Positions 59,528 to 64,000 of a stretch of 64,000 bases of DNA are shown here, piece by piece. The notes beneath the pieces are model-generated. The model was not told the origin of the DNA and ran no database searches. It worked only from the letters and a program-made list of their open reading frames with translations. Numbering within the stretch: the first letter of the stretch is position 1; each line of letters begins with the position of its first letter. The translations under genes were made by a program, and so were the position numbers. Where the stretch lies: assembly GCA_963725085.1 (NCBI GenBank), contig CAVRXM010000005.1, forward strand, positions 248,001-312,000, written 5' to 3'. Source of the DNA: VRUE01 sp963725085. GTDB lineage: Bacteria > Actinomycetota > Thermoleophilia > Solirubrobacterales > 70-9.

Positions 59528-60691
59528 ATGGATCTCGCGCGAAACGCGGTCGACGTCCTGCCCGCGGGCAGGCTGGAGGAGCAGCTCTCCGAGGGCCGGC
59601 CGCTGCGGGTCAAGCTCGGGATCGACCCGACCACGGCCGACATCCACCTCGGCCACACCGTCGTCCTCGGCAAGCTGCGCGAGTTCCAGGAGGAGGGTCA
59701 TCAGGTTGTCCTGATCGTCGGCGACTTCACCGCCCAGGTCGGCGACCCGAGCGGGCGCTCGAGCGCAGCGGCCGCTGCCGAGCGCCGAGGAGATCGCCGC
59801 CAACGCCGCCACCTACCAGGAGCAGGCGTTCAGGGTCCTCGACCGCGACCGGACCGAGGTGCGGTTCAACAGCGAGTGGCTGCGGATGGACGCCGCAGGA
59901 GCTGCTCTCGCTGCTCTCGAGGACCACGGTGGCGCGGCTGCTCGAGCGCGACGACTTCCAGAGGCGGATGGCGGCAGGCGCGCCGATCGCCGCCCTCGAG
60001 CTGCTCTACCCGCTGCTGCAGGGGTATGACTCGGTCGCGATCGAGGCCGATATCGAGGTGGGGGGGACCGACCAGAAGTTCAACCTCCTGTTCGGGCGCG
60101 ACATGCAGGCCGCCTACGGCCAGCCGCCCGCAGTCGATCATGACCCTGCCGATCCTCGTCGGGATCGACGGCGAGCAGAAGATGAGCAAGTCGCTCGGCA
60201 ACTACGTCGGAGTCACCGACGCGCCGGAGGAGATGTTCGGCCGGTTGATGCGAGTCCCCGACGAGGCCATGCCCGAGTACTTCCGCCTCCTCCTCGGCGA
60301 GGAGGTCCCGGGCGGACCGCCCAACGAGGCGAAGCGGGAGCTGGCGCGGCGGCTGGTCGCCCGCTACCACGGCGACGACGGCGCGGCGGCGGCCGAGGAG
60401 CACTTCAACCGCCTCTTCGTCGACCACGAGGTCCCGGCAGACCTCGAGGAGGCGGCGGTCGAGCCCTACATCGGCGACTCCGAGGGCGGCAAGGTCCACA
60501 TGCCGCTGCTGATGGGCGGCGTCTTCGAGATGAGCTCGAGCGAGGCGCGGCGCCTGATCGGGCAGGGGGGAGTCAAGCTCGACGGCAAGACGATCCCCGC
60601 CGACCGCCTCGATTTCGACCCCGCCGACCTCGACGGGCGGGTCCTCCAGGTCGGAAAGCGCCGCTTTCGGCGCCTGCGCGCGCCCGCCTAG
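59528..60691 (+). CDS. tyrS: Tyrosyl-tRNA synthetase, three apparent frameshifts
   Basis: Charges tRNA-Tyr. The N-terminal frame has VKLGIDPTTADIHLGHTVVL with the HIGH-type signature. Slips at about 59765, 59893 and 60127 then break the frame; corrected, they give RPLPSAEEIAANAATYQEQA, LLERDDFQRRMAAG, EVGGTDQKFNLLFGRDMQ and QSIMTLPILVGIDGEQKMSKS. The KMSKS loop, the anticodon region and a C-terminal S4 domain (SSEARRLIGQGGVKLDGK) are present. The corrected length is about 387 residues. An essential enzyme with three breaks strongly implies sequence error unless a second copy exists. Confidence 0.88.
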   Translation: MDLARNAVDVLPAGRLEEQLSEGRPLRVKLGIDPTTADIHLGHTVVLGKLREFQEEGHQVVLIVGDFTAQVGDPSGRSSAAAAAERRGDRRQRRHLPGAGVQGPRPRPDRGAVQQRVAADGRRRSCSRCSRGPRWRGCSSATTSRGGWRQARRSPPSSCSTRCCRGMTRSRSRPISRWGGPTRSSTSCSGATCRPPTASRPQSIMTLPILVGIDGEQKMSKSLGNYVGVTDAPEEMFGRLMRVPDEAMPEYFRLLLGEEVPGGPPNEAKRELARRLVARYHGDDGAAAAEEHFNRLFVDHEVPADLEEAAVEPYIGDSEGGKVHMPLLMGGVFEMSSSEARRLIGQGGVKLDGKTIPADRLDFDPADLDGRVLQVGKRRFRRLRAPA

Positions 60692-60711
60692 CCACGAGAG
60701 GCCTTCAGCGC

Positions 60712-60717
60712 TATACT
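60712..60717 (+). promoter_or_regulatory. Putative -10 of the rRNA operon
   Basis: TATACT lies 20 bases after the tyrS stop codon, followed by a C/T-rich start region (CGGTCCCTCTGGG). The -35 zone is unconvincing. It is the best promoter-like site before the 16S gene. Confidence 0.5.
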
Positions 60718-60791
60718 CTTCGGTCCCTCTGGGAAGGGCCCCGTGCCCGACCCGTGCGTGAACAGCGGCGAGTCCCGTCGCGAGAGACGCA

Positions 60792-60815
60792 GCGGTCTTT
60801 GAAAACTGAGCAGCG
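60792..60815 (+). other. 5' arm of the pre-16S processing stem
   Basis: GCGGTCTTTGAAAACTGAGC continues to 60815 and pairs with 62576-62599 downstream of 16S, 22 of 24 positions complementary. This is the expected RNase III-type stem. The GGTCTTTGAAA part also resembles a boxA antitermination site. Confidence 0.65.
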
Positions 60816-60901
60816 TGCACTCCGCAGGCCCACGGGTCTGTGGATTGTTTGAGCCCGAATCCACTCGGCTCGTCAGCGTGCCGGGTGGATCTGATTTACC
60901 C

Positions 60902-60952
60902 GTCATGCCGGCCACCGCGTTTGTGTACACGGTGGCCGCAGTCAGGCATGAC
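60902..60952 (+). other. Structured leader hairpin upstream of 16S
   Basis: Nested inverted repeats GTCATGCC/GGCATGAC and GGCCACCG/CGGTGGCC form one long stem-loop 20 bases before mature 16S. Probably part of rRNA precursor folding or processing. Confidence 0.5.
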
Positions 60953-60972
60953 GACTCTCTGTAAGAAGTACT

Positions 60973-62518
<1,546 letters not shown>

Positions 62519-62711
62519 TAGGGAGATTTCTCTAGAACGTCGACCGGGCTCCCCGATGACACATGTCATCGGGAACGCTGCTCAGTTTTGAGAGACCGCC
62601 GGCGAAAGCACTTCGCCGCGTGCGCCTCGGTGGAGCTTGAAAACCGTACAAGGCCAATATTGATGTAAGGGTAATTTCCGACCCGTGTGCTTCGGCGCAT
62701 GGGTCACTCAC
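62519..62711 (+). other. 16S-23S spacer without tRNA genes
   Basis: About 190 bases. It holds a near-perfect palindrome (CCCGATGACA/TGTCATCGGG, 62552-62573), the 3' arm of the pre-16S stem (62576-62599), a GAGCTTGAAAACCGTACAAG leader for 23S, and a hairpin with a TTCG loop (62680-62705). No tRNA-Ile or tRNA-Ala is present. Confidence 0.8.

Positions 62712-64000
<1,289 letters not shown>

Overview
The window is high-GC DNA from an actinobacterium, most likely of class Thermoleophilia (Solirubrobacterales or relatives). Three things point there: the rRNA genes at the right end; three secreted proteins at 1.6-4.0 kb that start with the (T/S)(Y/F)(S/A)NVxS/A signal-anchor and carry KNAV-type repeats, a combination I associate with that class; and pervasive GTG/TTG starts with four-base ATGA/GTGA gene overlaps. 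This placement comes from reading the sequence, not from a search.

Layout. 0-6.3 kb is accessory: the end of a LuxR-type regulator, a frameshifted response regulator, an Rrf2 regulator, the repeat-bearing surface proteins, small membrane and zinc-ribbon proteins and a lipoprotein. 6.3-13.5 kb holds a methyltransferase and a PQQ-type sugar dehydrogenase, cysK-cysE, a UvrD/PcrA helicase, folD and a proline-tailed membrane protein. 13.5-19.8 kb holds a GMC oxidoreductase, small exported and membrane proteins and gatCAB. 19.8-25 kb is a glycosylation locus: a DUF2304-GT2 protein and two GT-C membrane transferases, divergent from a UDP-sulfoquinovose synthase (sqdB). 25-38.5 kb mixes branched-chain amino acid genes (ilvBN, ilvC) with menaquinone genes (menF, D, C, A, B, E) and two secreted beta-propellers. 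39-41.7 kb is serC-serA, followed by a quinone reductase, an RTX-like protein and an MFS pump. 44.9-54 kb is the leucine/isoleucine cluster: leader peptide, leuA, an XRE-cupin regulator, leuC, leuD, a trans-aconitate-methyltransferase-like gene, leuB, ilvE, cimA. Then come a DegT aminotransferase, argH, a 3-methyladenine glycosylase, a class A penicillin-binding protein and tyrS. An rRNA operon (16S, spacer without tRNA, partial 23S) ends the window.

How it fits together. The ilv, leu and cimA genes cover most of valine, leucine and isoleucine synthesis, with isoleucine probably made from pyruvate via citramalate; ilvD is not here. The men genes give most of the classical menaquinone route; menG, menH and the thioesterase are not clearly present. 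SerC/SerA and CysE/CysK connect serine to cysteine.

The most unusual signal is a GC-rich repeat of about 80 bp, in full and shortened forms. It lies directly upstream of ilvB, leuC, leuB and tyrS, just downstream of three stop codons, and once in frame inside a GT-C glycosyltransferase gene. Several copies overlap tiny upstream reading frames that begin close to a -10 hexamer and end in the ATGA of the real start codon. A separate leucine-rich leader peptide precedes leuA.

Caution: seven otherwise intact genes carry about thirteen one-base indels, eight of them between 56.8 and 60.2 kb. This looks like residual sequencing or assembly error and not gene decay.
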